64,000 bases of DNA, from contig NZ_LT575472.1 of the NCBI RefSeq assembly GCF_900086595.1, positions 1,378,542 to 1,442,541 of the forward strand. Reading direction: 5' to 3'. This document shows positions 37,454 through 46,000 of the stretch, one piece after another; position 1 is the stretch's first letter, and every line of letters begins with the position of its first letter. The translations under genes were made by a program, and so were the position numbers. Below the pieces are notes generated by a model. That model worked only from the letters and a program-made list of their open reading frames with translations. It did not search any database and was not told the DNA's origin. Source of the DNA: Clostridium nigeriense (lineage in GTDB: Bacteria > Bacillota > Clostridia > Clostridiales > Clostridiaceae).

Positions 37454-38635
37454 ATGGGAGAAATTAACAATAAAAAGGTAAATACTATATTTATATCAAC
37501 ATTAGGATTTGCACTAGGTATTAGGCAGATGGCAATGACTATGGTAATGCCATTCTTAAGCACATATAGTAAAACTTTAGAACACAATACTCCTATTTTA
37601 GCTGGAATTGCACTAGGGATATTTGGTTTAATGCAGGCTATTTTTCAAATACCATATGGCATTTGGAGTGATAAAAAGGGAAATAAGATAGTAATGGTAG
37701 TAGGACTTATGCAAGTTATATTGGGACTTGTTATTGCATACTTTGCAAATAATATATATTTATTAATATTTGCAAGAGCAATGCAAGGAAGTGGGGCAAT
37801 TATAGCGGTTGGATATTCATGGATATCAAGTACTGTAACGGATTCTAAAGAAAGAATGAATTCTATGAGTATAATAGGTACTATAGTTGGTGCAGCTGCA
37901 GCATCATCATTTGCTTTTGGGCCTTTAATCCATAGATTTGTATCAGTTAAAAATATGTTTTTATATTCTGCAATTATAATTTTAATAGCCTGGTTAATTA
38001 TAATAATATTTTTAAAAGATTCTAAAAATGTTACTAATGAGAATGTTGTATCAAGTAAAGAAGCAATTAAGATATTATCTAAGGATAAAGCTTTTTTTGC
38101 TTTAAATATAGCAGCGTTAATTAATAATTTTATAATGACAGGAGTGTTTTTTGCTATTCCTCAATATTTAGAAAATATAACTGGCATAGATGATATGTGG
38201 AAGATATTTATGCCAACAGTTATAATTGCTATAATTATAATGAGAATAGCTGTAAAAAAATTAAATAATGTAAGTAGTATAAAGTTTTTAATATTAGCCT
38301 TTATAGTATCTTCAGTTGGTATGTTGTTTTACTTAAATAAAAATTCCTTTGCTTCATTATTTATAGGAACTTTATTATTTATGTCAGGTTATATTTCAAT
38401 TGGAACTATAATACCTAGCCTTGGAAACTTTATATTAAGGGATGAATATAGGGGGACAGGTAATGGAATAATAAACAGCCTACAATATATAGGATCTTTT
38501 TTAGGATCGTTAGTTATATCAGCTATTTGGAGTAAAAGTGAAAAATTATCTTTTATAATTATTTTAATAGTTGGTTTACTAGGTGGCTTTTTAATCAAGA
38601 AGTATGTAGATAAGGAGAGATTTAATGAAAGATAA
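37454..38635 (+). CDS. MFS transporter, YajR/drug-efflux type
   Basis: The start at 37454 is preferred because GGAAGGAGA lies 8 bases upstream; an in-frame ATG at 37406 lies within the leader repeat and has no good site. The protein then has 393 residues and 12 predicted helices. The loop between helices 2 and 3 reads PYGIWSDKKGNK, close to the MFS signature GxLaDrxGrr. It resembles the bacterial drug/proton antiporters of the YajR type. The last codons overlap the TetR gene by 11 bases, so translation of the two is coupled. Efflux of a toxic compound sensed by TetR is the likely function; the substrate is unknown. Confidence 0.88.
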   Translation: MGEINNKKVNTIFISTLGFALGIRQMAMTMVMPFLSTYSKTLEHNTPILAGIALGIFGLMQAIFQIPYGIWSDKKGNKIVMVVGLMQVILGLVIAYFANNIYLLIFARAMQGSGAIIAVGYSWISSTVTDSKERMNSMSIIGTIVGAAAASSFAFGPLIHRFVSVKNMFLYSAIIILIAWLIIIIFLKDSKNVTNENVVSSKEAIKILSKDKAFFALNIAALINNFIMTGVFFAIPQYLENITGIDDMWKIFMPTVIIAIIIMRIAVKKLNNVSSIKFLILAFIVSSVGMLFYLNKNSFASLFIGTLLFMSGYISIGTIIPSLGNFILRDEYRGTGNGIINSLQYIGSFLGSLVISAIWSKSEKLSFIIILIVGLLGGFLIKKYVDKERFNER

Positions 38636-39173
38636 AATATTACAGAGTGTTTCTGAAAATATTGAAATATATGGAATAAAGAAATTGAATTTAGATTTGA
38701 TTTGTAAAGACTTAAAAATAAGTAAAAAAACTATATATAAATATTTTAAAAATAAAGATGAAATTATAAAAGAATATATAAGAATAATTTTAGAGACAGA
38801 TAGAGAAAGTACAATGAATATAATAAATGAAGATATTTCTTTAAAAGAAAAATGCAATAAAATTATATATACATATCATAAATACAAATTACCCTTTATT
38901 ATTATGGATGAAATACAACTATATTATAAAGAAGAATGGAACTTAATAAATGAGCTGAAAAAATTCAAAATATCAGAGATTTGTAGTCTTCTTGAAGAAG
39001 CAAAGAAAAAAGGAGAAATAAGGGAAGATATAGATATATCAATTGTATCTTTGATTATTGATGAAGTAAGTGAAAAACTTTTAGATAATAAAACACTTAA
39101 GGCTAATAATTTAAAGCTTAATGAAGTAATGAATCAAGTAATTGAAATAATATTATTAGGAATAATTAAATAA
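38625..39173 (+). CDS. TetR family transcriptional regulator
   Basis: This 182-residue repressor has an N-terminal helix-turn-helix, with LDLICKDLKISKKTIYKYF at about residues 24-42, and a helical ligand-binding domain. It starts inside the end of the MFS gene, with AAGGAGAG upstream. Members of this family usually repress the efflux gene next to them, and the repeated GAAACT elements before the MFS gene are plausible binding sites. No terminator is obvious directly after the stop. Confidence 0.92.
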   Translation: MKDKILQSVSENIEIYGIKKLNLDLICKDLKISKKTIYKYFKNKDEIIKEYIRIILETDRESTMNIINEDISLKEKCNKIIYTYHKYKLPFIIMDEIQLYYKEEWNLINELKKFKISEICSLLEEAKKKGEIREDIDISIVSLIIDEVSEKLLDNKTLKANNLKLNEVMNQVIEIILLGIIK

Positions 39174-39202
39174 AATTTAGTATTAAAAAATAAAAAAACT
39201 TA

Positions 39203-39254
39203 TTGCAAATACAATAAAAGAGTAGTAAAATACAGTTAATGATAATCAATATCA
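39203..39254 (+). promoter_or_regulatory. Promoter with Fur-box-like site
   Basis: TTGCAA (39203-39208), a 17-base spacer and TAAAAT (39226-39231) form a fair promoter. TGATAATCAATATCA (39240-39254) matches the 7-1-7 Fur box TGATAAT-N-ATTATCA with one mismatch and sits over the predicted start of transcription. Iron-dependent repression by Fur is therefore plausible. No iron gene follows; the next complete gene is a nitroreductase. Confidence 0.5.
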
Positions 39255-39287
39255 ATTATAAAGAGGTGGTTTTAATTGATATTGATT
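39244..39287 (+). repeat. 15-bp inverted repeat enclosing a ribosome-site-like sequence
   Basis: AATCAATATCAATTA (39244-39258) and its exact reverse complement (39273-39287) flank a 14-base loop containing AAGAGGTGG. A tiny frame, TTG ATA TTG ATT AAA TTA TAA, begins at 39276, 6 bases after that site. Both arms are Fur-box-like, so this may be a double operator. Alternatively it is an RNA hairpin displaying a ribosome site, or what is left of a deleted gene. Confidence 0.45.
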
Positions 39288-39299
39288 AAATTATAATAT

Positions 39300-39321
39300 A
39301 ATTGTTAGATATCTAACAATT
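39300..39321. promoter_or_regulatory. 22-base perfect palindrome, MarR-like operator candidate
   Basis: AATTGTTAGATATCTAACAATT is fully self-complementary and lies 85 bases upstream of the nitroreductase ATG. The TTAG/CTAA arms with an AT centre are like MarR-family operators that control nitroreductases and other redox enzymes. No MarR gene is in the window. Confidence 0.45.
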
Positions 39322-39384
39322 TAAAATTAATAATAAAGATTACAAAATTTTGAAAGGGATGGTTATATATTAACACAATATCCG

Positions 39385-39936
39385 ATGTCACAGTTAATTA
39401 AAGATAGAAGATCAATAAGGAAATTTAAATCAGATAAAGTTTCAAATGAAATATTAGATGAATTACTTGAAATAGCTAGTTATGCTCCTAACCATAAATT
39501 AACACAACCGTGGAGATTCATAATTTATAAGGATGAGGGAAGCAAAGTATTAGCTAATATAATGGCAGAAACAGTGGCGAAGGGGCCTAAAAAGAAGTCT
39601 CCGGAAGAAGTAAAAGCTAGATTCGAATCTATTCCAGTTCATATACTAGTGGTAATAAATGAGGATTCTAATTATTTTGTAAGAGAAGAGGATTATGCTG
39701 CTACTTGTGCATTAATACAAAATTTTCAATTAGCGGCATGGGAAAGAGGTCTTGGAGTCTTATGGAAGGCAGATGCCTTTCTTACTTCAACAGAATTTAG
39801 AAATGGAGTTGAAGTAAAACCGGGAGAAAAAATAGCGGCTCTTTTACAAGTTGGTTATCCAGATATTATTCCCAAGGCAGTACAAAGAGTAAATATATCA
39901 GAAAGAATAAAATTAATAGATAAAAATATTGAATAA
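39385..39936 (+). CDS. Nitroreductase family protein
   Basis: This 183-residue flavoprotein has the N-terminal FMN-binding motif RRSIRKF, a central SYAPNHKLTQPWRF segment and a C-terminal GYPD, all typical of small FMN nitroreductases. They reduce nitro groups, quinones or enones with NAD(P)H. The start is uncertain: the ATG at 39385 has no nearby ribosome site, while a good GAAAGGG lies at 39352-39358 with an in-frame TTA at 39370 where a TTG or ATG would be expected. The upstream palindrome suggests control by a redox- or drug-sensing repressor. A hairpin terminator follows. Confidence 0.88.
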   Translation: MSQLIKDRRSIRKFKSDKVSNEILDELLEIASYAPNHKLTQPWRFIIYKDEGSKVLANIMAETVAKGPKKKSPEEVKARFESIPVHILVVINEDSNYFVREEDYAATCALIQNFQLAAWERGLGVLWKADAFLTSTEFRNGVEVKPGEKIAALLQVGYPDIIPKAVQRVNISERIKLIDKNIE

Positions 39937-39952
39937 TAACAAGGCTATAAAA

Positions 39953-39987
39953 AGTCAGGATTGAAACAAAGCAATTCTGGCTATTTT
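39953..39987 (+). terminator. Rho-independent terminator after the nitroreductase
   Basis: An 11-bp stem with G-U pairs (39953-39963 with 39972-39982) and an 8-base loop is followed by ATTTTT. Confidence 0.78.
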
Positions 39988-40080
39988 TGTGGTTATAATT
40001 AAGTGATATAATTAAATGTAAATTTTTACCGTTTACATTAGTGAGAATTTAACAATAAAGTATATCGGGGGATTGATATT

Positions 40081-40254
40081 GTGAATTTTATAAAAGTTGC
40101 TGTTATAGGGGCTAGATCTAGAGGAAGATATGTATATGGAAATTATGCATTAAATAATCAATTTAGAGAAACTATGCTTTTTGGAACAGAAGGATCTATT
40201 TATGCAAATAGATATAGAAATTTTCAAAAGAGAAATAAAAGAACAAAATTTTAA
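40081..40254 (+). pseudogene. Remnant of a Gfo/Idh/MocA oxidoreductase with internal deletion
   Basis: A 57-codon frame starts at GTG with CGGGGGAT upstream. Its first residues, FIKVAVIGARSRGRYVYGNY, are a Rossmann-fold NAD-binding start as in Gfo/Idh/MocA dehydrogenases. After ALNNQF it jumps to ETMLFGTEGSIYANRYR, which resembles a segment normally found near the C-terminal half of the family (GT.GEI). About 300 residues are missing between the two parts. This suggests a gene reduced by an in-frame deletion that kept its ribosome site. It could still be a translated short peptide. The rest of this gap (40255-40440) shows nothing else. Confidence 0.55.
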
Positions 40255-40442
40255 TATTTTCAAAAAATAATAAATAGTATTATTTTTTGATTTTGGCTAA
40301 ATTTTAGCATTAAAGGTATTTTCTTTTTTACTTATTATTGGCATAATTAATAAGGATTTTATAAATAATATAATGAGTAATTATGTTAATTTATAAAATG
40401 GGTATACTAAAGATTAATAAAACAAAAGAAGGAGAAATACAT

Positions 40443-42362
40443 ATGAAGAAGAGATTACCTAAAGAAGCTTATGGTGGCGTGCATGGAAAAGATTATGTTC
40501 CATATTTGAATGATAAGTCAAAGAAGGGAACTAATATTTCAGTAATAATTATAGGAGCAATTTTATCAGCTATATTTGCAGCATCTACTGCATATTCAGG
40601 TATGAAATCTGGATTAACTGTGGCAGCTGGAATTCCAGGAGCTATAATTGGCTCTATGCTTATAGGTGTATTCGCACGTAGTAAGGGTATCCTTGGCAAA
40701 AATATAACCCAAGGAATGTCAAGTGGTGGAGAATCTATAGCAAGTGGTATGATATACGTTTTACCAGCAATTATTTTAATAGGAAATAAAGTTACTTTTT
40801 TAGAAGGAGTAATAGTAGGCGTAGGTGGACTTTTATTTGGAATAGGGTGTCTGTCTTTAGTTTATAACTATTTAATAGTTGAGGAACATGGGAATCTTAT
40901 GTATCCAGAGTCTATGGCTATATCTGAAACATTAGTTGCTTCAGAAGGTGGCGGAGATGCTATCAAATTTATGGGAATAGGATTTGCAATAAGTGGTGTT
41001 ATAAATCTTTTAACTGGATCATTTCTAAATTTGATTAACAACAGTATTACTTATTTAGGAAGTAAATTTTACAAGTGGAAGTTTTCCACAGAAGTAAATC
41101 CTCTTTTATTAGGAATAGGATTTATAGTTGGATTAGAAGTATCTTTAACTATGTTTGCAGGATCAGTTCTTGCTAACTTTGGAATTGCCCCTTTAATAGG
41201 ATATTTTACTGATTTTGCAGATAAAAATATTCAATCTTGGAATGATGCATCAATATTACTTCATCAAATGGATGTAAATGCAATATCAGGAAGTTATGTG
41301 AAATATATAGGAGCTGGGATGATGCTTTGTGGAGGCTTAATAGGAGCTTTAAAGCTTATACCAACAATTATAGTATCTATAAAAGAAACAATGAAAGCAA
41401 AGTCTAGCAATGATTCTAACATAGAAAAAAGTTCTGGAGAAATAATAGTACTTTTAGCAGGAGTAATAATTGCATTTGTAGCAGCATTTATAATTTCACA
41501 AAGTATTAAGATGGCAATAGTAGCAACTATAGTATCTCTTATATTATCACTATTATTTGTAATAGTATCGGGTAGATTAACAGGAACAATAGGTACATCT
41601 AATCTTCCAGTATCCGGAATGACTATAGCTTCATTAGTTATACTAACCCTCGTATTTGTTATTATGGGATGGACTACTAACGCAGATAATAAATCATTAT
41701 TATTGTTTGCAGCATTTATGGTTGTAGCTATATCAGTAGCAGGTGGATATAGCCAATCTCAAAAGGTTACATACATAATAGGTGGCAGTAGAAAAGAAAT
41801 GTTAAATACATTTATAATATCTAGTATAGTGGGAGTTGTAGTAGTTACAGGAACGATAATGGTATTATCTAGTCAGCTAGCAGTTACTGGTGCAGATGCT
41901 CAGTTTGCTTTACCACAAGCAAATTTAATGGCTACATTAACTTCGGGTATAATGTCTGGTGATTTACCATGGCCTATGATATTAGTTGGGGTAGTTATAG
42001 CTTTATTCTTATTTTTATTAAATCTACCAATAATGACAATAGCTATAGGGTTCTACCTACCAATATCAACTACTTCAATAATATTAGTTGGAGCATTAAT
42101 ACGTGTATTTGTTGAAAAAATGAGTAAAAACGAAAATGAGAAGGAAACTAGAGTTTCTAATGGAATTAGTTTATCCTCAGGGCTTGTAGCAGGTGGTTCC
42201 ATTATTGGATTACTGGGAATAATATTGCAGGTTTCAGGTATAATAACTCCAAAAACACCAGTGGGATTTGCTTCAACTAATATAATGGCGATTTTATTAT
42301 TAGTAATACTAGTAATTGCAACTACAATTCCAATTATGATATCAAAATCAAATAATAAGTAA
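40443..42362 (+). CDS. OPT family oligopeptide transporter
   Basis: The start at 40443 has AAGGAG 8 bases upstream; an in-frame ATG at 40383 has none. The 639-residue protein has about 15-16 predicted helices. The N-terminal soluble segment KRLPKEAYGGVHGKDYVPY and the first helix pair with SAIFAASTAYSGMKSGLTVAAGIPGA are typical of bacterial OPT proteins. The family imports peptides or metal chelates by proton coupling; the bacterial substrates are poorly known. It is a single-gene unit with a strong terminator. Confidence 0.92.
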   Translation: MKKRLPKEAYGGVHGKDYVPYLNDKSKKGTNISVIIIGAILSAIFAASTAYSGMKSGLTVAAGIPGAIIGSMLIGVFARSKGILGKNITQGMSSGGESIASGMIYVLPAIILIGNKVTFLEGVIVGVGGLLFGIGCLSLVYNYLIVEEHGNLMYPESMAISETLVASEGGGDAIKFMGIGFAISGVINLLTGSFLNLINNSITYLGSKFYKWKFSTEVNPLLLGIGFIVGLEVSLTMFAGSVLANFGIAPLIGYFTDFADKNIQSWNDASILLHQMDVNAISGSYVKYIGAGMMLCGGLIGALKLIPTIIVSIKETMKAKSSNDSNIEKSSGEIIVLLAGVIIAFVAAFIISQSIKMAIVATIVSLILSLLFVIVSGRLTGTIGTSNLPVSGMTIASLVILTLVFVIMGWTTNADNKSLLLFAAFMVVAISVAGGYSQSQKVTYIIGGSRKEMLNTFIISSIVGVVVVTGTIMVLSSQLAVTGADAQFALPQANLMATLTSGIMSGDLPWPMILVGVVIALFLFLLNLPIMTIAIGFYLPISTTSIILVGALIRVFVEKMSKNENEKETRVSNGISLSSGLVAGGSIIGLLGIILQVSGIITPKTPVGFASTNIMAILLLVILVIATTIPIMISKSNNK

Positions 42363-42384
42363 TGAAATAAATATTATTATAGAT

Positions 42385-42417
42385 AACTGTACACATAGTG
42401 TACAGTTTCTTTTTTTA
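42385..42417 (+). terminator. Rho-independent terminator after the OPT gene
   Basis: A perfect 10-bp stem AACTGTACAC/GTGTACAGTT with a 3-base loop is followed by TCTTTTTTT. Confidence 0.92.
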
Positions 42418-42484
42418 TAAATTTATAAAAAAATTTATATTTTATAGTAGGAATATATAAAAATAATATAAATATATATTTTTA

Positions 42485-42513
42485 TTGATATAGATATATA
42501 TTTTATGTATAAT
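42485..42513 (+). promoter_or_regulatory. Near-consensus promoter for the esterase/GH130 operon
   Basis: TTGATA (42485-42490) and TATAAT (42508-42513) are separated by 17 bases, about 45 bases upstream of the first gene. No clear operator was seen around it. Confidence 0.7.
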
Positions 42514-42557
42514 TGAAGTATACTAATTCAGGGGAGCGTTTTTAATGGAGGTTTAAT

Positions 42558-43676
42558 ATGAAATATATAATTACAAAGGAAATGATAAAGAATTCATTAG
42601 TTAGTAAGGGGGATATATCAAGACTTATAAGGGTTATAGATAAAGCTAAAAATGGACAAGATATAACTATAGCTTTTGTGGGAGGATCAATAACACAAGG
42701 TTGTAATGCTACAACTAAGGAAAATTGCTATGTAAGTAGAACTTATTCTTGGTTTAAAGAGACCTTTAAAAATATAAATATAAATTGTATTAATTCTGGT
42801 GTTGGAGCAACAGGATCAATAATTGGAGTACATAGAGTAAAAAAAGTGCTATCACATAATCCAGATATAGTATTTATTGATTTTGCTGTAAACGATAAGA
42901 GTAGCATTTATGACAAAATAGCTTATGAAAGCTTAGTAAGAAGAATATTATCTAATGAAAATCACCCAGCAATAATAGAAGTATTTATGAGTAATTTTGA
43001 TGGAAGTAATGTGCAAGAACAACAAATAGAAATAGGGAAAAAATATAATATTCCAATGATAAGCTTTAGAGATACCATACAGAAAGAAATTAAAAATGGA
43101 AGATTTAAGTGGCAAGATGTAGCTACAGATGAAGTTCATCCAAATGACTATGGGCATTTTATAATATCAGAACTGTTAATCGATTTTATAAAAAATATAT
43201 ATAATGACTTAGATAAAGAATTTAATAATGAAGTAAATTATAAATTAATAGAATTAGGAGACCCAGTTTTTGGAGAAGACTATATTTGTGGAGAAATAAA
43301 AAATAATAAAAATTTGAAGGTTGATAAAAGTAAAGGAATTCTTGAAGATTTTAAAGGGTTCCAAGTTTTTTGTGACGGATGGAATAGTAGTAGGGTTAAA
43401 GGTGATAAGGCAGTAATAAGAGTAGATTTAAAAGGAAAAAATATATTCTTATTATATAAAAAATCTATTAAAAAAACAGCTGGTAAAATGCAGGTTACTG
43501 TAGATGGAAATGAACCAATTATTATAGATACTTATTTTGATAATGGATGGGGAGATTATTCAGCAACAGAGCTCTTAGCACAAGGAGATTCTTTTGATAA
43601 TCATAGTATAGAAATAAATTTAATTGATGATGAATATAAAAATGAAATATATATAATGGGATTTTTAGTCTCTTAA
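42558..43676 (+). CDS. SGNH-type carbohydrate esterase, CE17-like
   Basis: The 372-residue protein has an N-terminal SGNH hydrolase domain: nucleophile S44 in FVGGSITQG, a Gly in NSGVGATGS, Asn in DFAVNDKSS, and D191/H194 in DEVHPNDYGH. Residues from about 235 form a beta-sandwich that may be a CBM35-like carbohydrate-binding domain. This two-part layout matches CE17 mannan acetylesterases. The next two genes, a CE2-like esterase and a GH130 phosphorylase, are the partners known for CE17 in a gut Roseburia mannan locus. No signal peptide is present, so it acts on imported oligosaccharides. A GGAGG site precedes the start. CE17 assignment is by architecture and context. Confidence 0.7.
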   Translation: MKYIITKEMIKNSLVSKGDISRLIRVIDKAKNGQDITIAFVGGSITQGCNATTKENCYVSRTYSWFKETFKNININCINSGVGATGSIIGVHRVKKVLSHNPDIVFIDFAVNDKSSIYDKIAYESLVRRILSNENHPAIIEVFMSNFDGSNVQEQQIEIGKKYNIPMISFRDTIQKEIKNGRFKWQDVATDEVHPNDYGHFIISELLIDFIKNIYNDLDKEFNNEVNYKLIELGDPVFGEDYICGEIKNNKNLKVDKSKGILEDFKGFQVFCDGWNSSRVKGDKAVIRVDLKGKNIFLLYKKSIKKTAGKMQVTVDGNEPIIIDTYFDNGWGDYSATELLAQGDSFDNHSIEINLIDDEYKNEIYIMGFLVS

Positions 43677-43687
43677 GAGGTGATTAA

Positions 43688-44773
43688 ATGTATTTAGAAA
43701 ATATTGATAGAGGAAAGTGTGAATTTATAGAGGGAGATAACTATAAATATCAATATATGGGAAGAGTGGATTTTGAGAATCCTAAAGCACCTACTATTAT
43801 TTATGCCGGTAGTAATATAAAGGTTAAGTTTAGTGGTACAAGCTTAAAAATAGTAATTAAAAATTATCATAATCATTATGAAAATGCTATTGGATATATA
43901 ATTGATGAGAAAATAAAAGGAAAAGTAGTAATTGAAGAACATCATAAAGTTATTGTAATAGATATTGCAGAAGGATTAGAAAATAAGATACATGATTTAA
44001 TTTTATATAAAAGATCTGATTCTGCACATTACTTTGATTTTTATGGTTTAGTACTTGATAAAGATTGCTATATTGAGTCATATGGAGAAAGAAAAGATAG
44101 AAAAATTGAATGCTTTGGAGATTCAGTATCGGCAGGAGAAGTTTCTGAAGCAATAAATTGTGTGGGGAAAATTGATCCAGAAGGTCATGAAGGGATTTAT
44201 TCTAATTCGTGGTATTCCTACTCAATGATAACAGCAAGAAAGTTAGATGCAGAAATAAATAATAATGCACAAGGTGGAATTGCGGTAATGGACGGAAGTG
44301 GTTATTTTGTGCCATCAAAAGGTTATTTAGGATTAGAGTCTACTTATGATAAGTTAAGATATAATCCAGAATTAGGAGAGTGTAATAATTGGGATTTTTC
44401 AAAATATACTCCTCATGTAGTGATTATGGCTTTAGGGCAAAATGATGCACACCCTAATAATTATATAGATGAAGATAAAGAGAAGAGAGAAGTATGGAAA
44501 TCTAAATATGCTGAAATAATAAGAGATTTAAGAAGTAAATATGAAAATGCTTTGTTTATAGTTATAACAACTATTTTGTGTCATAGCAAGGGGTGGGATG
44601 ATGCTCTAGATGAAATGGTTGAATCTTTAAATGATAAAAAAATAGTTAGATTTAAATTTAAAAGAAATGGAGCTGGTACTCCTGGGCATATTAGAATATC
44701 AGAGGCTGAGGAGATGGCAGATGAACTAATAGATTTTATTAAATCTTTTGGTGAGGATATTTGGAAAATATAA
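43688..44773 (+). CDS. CE2-like carbohydrate acetylesterase
   Basis: The 361-residue protein has an N-terminal jelly-roll domain (about 1-130) joined to an SGNH esterase domain, the CE2 layout. The nucleophile is S146 in CFGDSVSAGE and the catalytic histidine is H334 in GTPGHIRISEAEEMA. LGQNDAHPNN supplies the oxyanion Asn. It starts 11 bases after the preceding gene with AGAGGTGA upstream. CE2 and CE17 enzymes together remove acetyl groups from different hydroxyls of mannose in beta-mannan, so this pair may fully deacetylate imported mannooligosaccharides. No signal peptide. Confidence 0.78.
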   Translation: MYLENIDRGKCEFIEGDNYKYQYMGRVDFENPKAPTIIYAGSNIKVKFSGTSLKIVIKNYHNHYENAIGYIIDEKIKGKVVIEEHHKVIVIDIAEGLENKIHDLILYKRSDSAHYFDFYGLVLDKDCYIESYGERKDRKIECFGDSVSAGEVSEAINCVGKIDPEGHEGIYSNSWYSYSMITARKLDAEINNNAQGGIAVMDGSGYFVPSKGYLGLESTYDKLRYNPELGECNNWDFSKYTPHVVIMALGQNDAHPNNYIDEDKEKREVWKSKYAEIIRDLRSKYENALFIVITTILCHSKGWDDALDEMVESLNDKKIVRFKFKRNGAGTPGHIRISEAEEMADELIDFIKSFGEDIWKI

Positions 44774-44806
44774 ATTAATATAAATTAAATTTTTGGGAGG
44801 TTAATT

Positions 44807-45826
44807 ATGCAAAAGGTAAAAATAATAGGTGAAAATTTAAAGGAAATGCCGTGGCAAGATAAACCAGAAGGTTTTGAAGGTGTTGTATGGAGGCATGAAG
44901 GAAATCCAATTATAAATTGGAATCCTACAAAGAAAACTGCAAGAATATTTAACAGTGCAGTATTACCATATAAAGAAGGATTTATTGGAATATTAAGAGC
45001 TGATCATAAAAATGGAAAACCACAATTACATGTTGGTAGAAGTAAAGATGGATTAGTTTGGGATATTGAAGATGAGGAAATACATTGGAAAGACGAAGAG
45101 GGAAATGAGTATCAACCTAATTATTCATATGATCCAAGATTAGTAAAAATTGAAGATACTTATTATATAATATGGTGTGCTGAATTTGGTGGAGCATCTC
45201 TAGGACTTGGTACAACAAAAGATTTTAAAGAATTTGTTAGACTTGAGAATCCATTTATTCCATTTAACAGAAATGGAGTTTTATTTCCAAGAAAAATTAA
45301 TGGAAAGTATATGCTTTTAAGCAGACCAAGTGATAGTGGACATACTCCTTTTGGAGATATATTTATAAGTGAAAGTCCAGATTTAGTTCACTGGGGAAGA
45401 CATAGAAGAGTTATGAGTAAAGGTGGATCTGGCTGGTGGCAAGCTACTAAAATTGGTGGTGGAGCAACTCCAATAGAAACAACTGAAGGATGGTTATTAT
45501 TCTATCATGGTGTATCTGGAACTTGTAATGGATTTGTATATAGTATGGGAGCAGCTTTACTAGATAAGGAAAATCCATCAAAAGTTTTATATAGAACAAG
45601 AGATTATTTATTAACACCAGAAAAGGATTATGAAACAACAGGATTTGTTCCTAATGTAGCTTTTCCATGTGCAACATTACATGATGCTGAAACAGGAAGA
45701 ATTGCAATTTACTATGGGGCAGCAGATACCTACGTAGCAGTAGCATATGCTCAAGTAGAAGAATTAGTACAATATATAAAAGAAAATTCTGAGTTAGTAG
45801 ATGGAGATAATATAGAATTTAAATAA
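44807..45826 (+). CDS. GH130 beta-1,4-mannoside phosphorylase
   Basis: The 339-residue protein has the five-bladed propeller motifs of GH130: FNSAVLPYKEGFIGILRAD, the likely catalytic acid D109 in YSYDPRL, LSRPSDSGHTPFGDIF and KIGGGATPIET. These enzymes phosphorolyse beta-1,4-mannosides and release mannose-1-phosphate. The acceptor may be mannooligosaccharide, glucose or GlcNAc; motif memory favours the GH130_2 group, but this is not certain. With the two esterases upstream, acetylated mannan oligosaccharides are the likely substrate, though the core Man-beta-GlcNAc of N-glycans is an alternative linking it to the locus at 5-24 kb. No phosphomannomutase is in the window. Confidence 0.9.
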   Translation: MQKVKIIGENLKEMPWQDKPEGFEGVVWRHEGNPIINWNPTKKTARIFNSAVLPYKEGFIGILRADHKNGKPQLHVGRSKDGLVWDIEDEEIHWKDEEGNEYQPNYSYDPRLVKIEDTYYIIWCAEFGGASLGLGTTKDFKEFVRLENPFIPFNRNGVLFPRKINGKYMLLSRPSDSGHTPFGDIFISESPDLVHWGRHRRVMSKGGSGWWQATKIGGGATPIETTEGWLLFYHGVSGTCNGFVYSMGAALLDKENPSKVLYRTRDYLLTPEKDYETTGFVPNVAFPCATLHDAETGRIAIYYGAADTYVAVAYAQVEELVQYIKENSELVDGDNIEFK

Positions 45827-45881
45827 AAAATAAAAGTCGTATCATAAAATCAAAATAAGAAAATATAATATTTTAACCTTG

Positions 45882-45915
45882 AGAGCTGTTTTTAACAGCT
45901 CTTTAATTTTTTATT
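45882..45915 (+). terminator. Rho-independent terminator after GH130
   Basis: A perfect 9-bp stem (45882-45890 with 45894-45902) with a TTT loop is followed by a T-rich tract. Confidence 0.88.
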
Positions 45916-45979
45916 ATTTATAATATTTAGAGTTATAACATTAATTTTCATAAAATGGTTAAAATAAATATTAAAAAAA

Positions 45980-45993
45980 TGAAAATGGTTTCA
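45980..45993. promoter_or_regulatory. cre-like site upstream of the trehalose operon
   Basis: TGAAAATGGTTTCA matches the CcpA consensus TGNAANCGNWNNCA at all fixed positions but one (T for C). It ends 8 bases before the -35 element of the trehalose promoter, so carbon catabolite control is likely. Confidence 0.55.
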
Positions 45994-46000
45994 AAAAGTG

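Noticed and set aside
40017..40037. TGTAAA and TTTACA arms as a cre site
   Set aside because: The 9-base gap does not fit the 14-16 base cre consensus and the central CG is missing.
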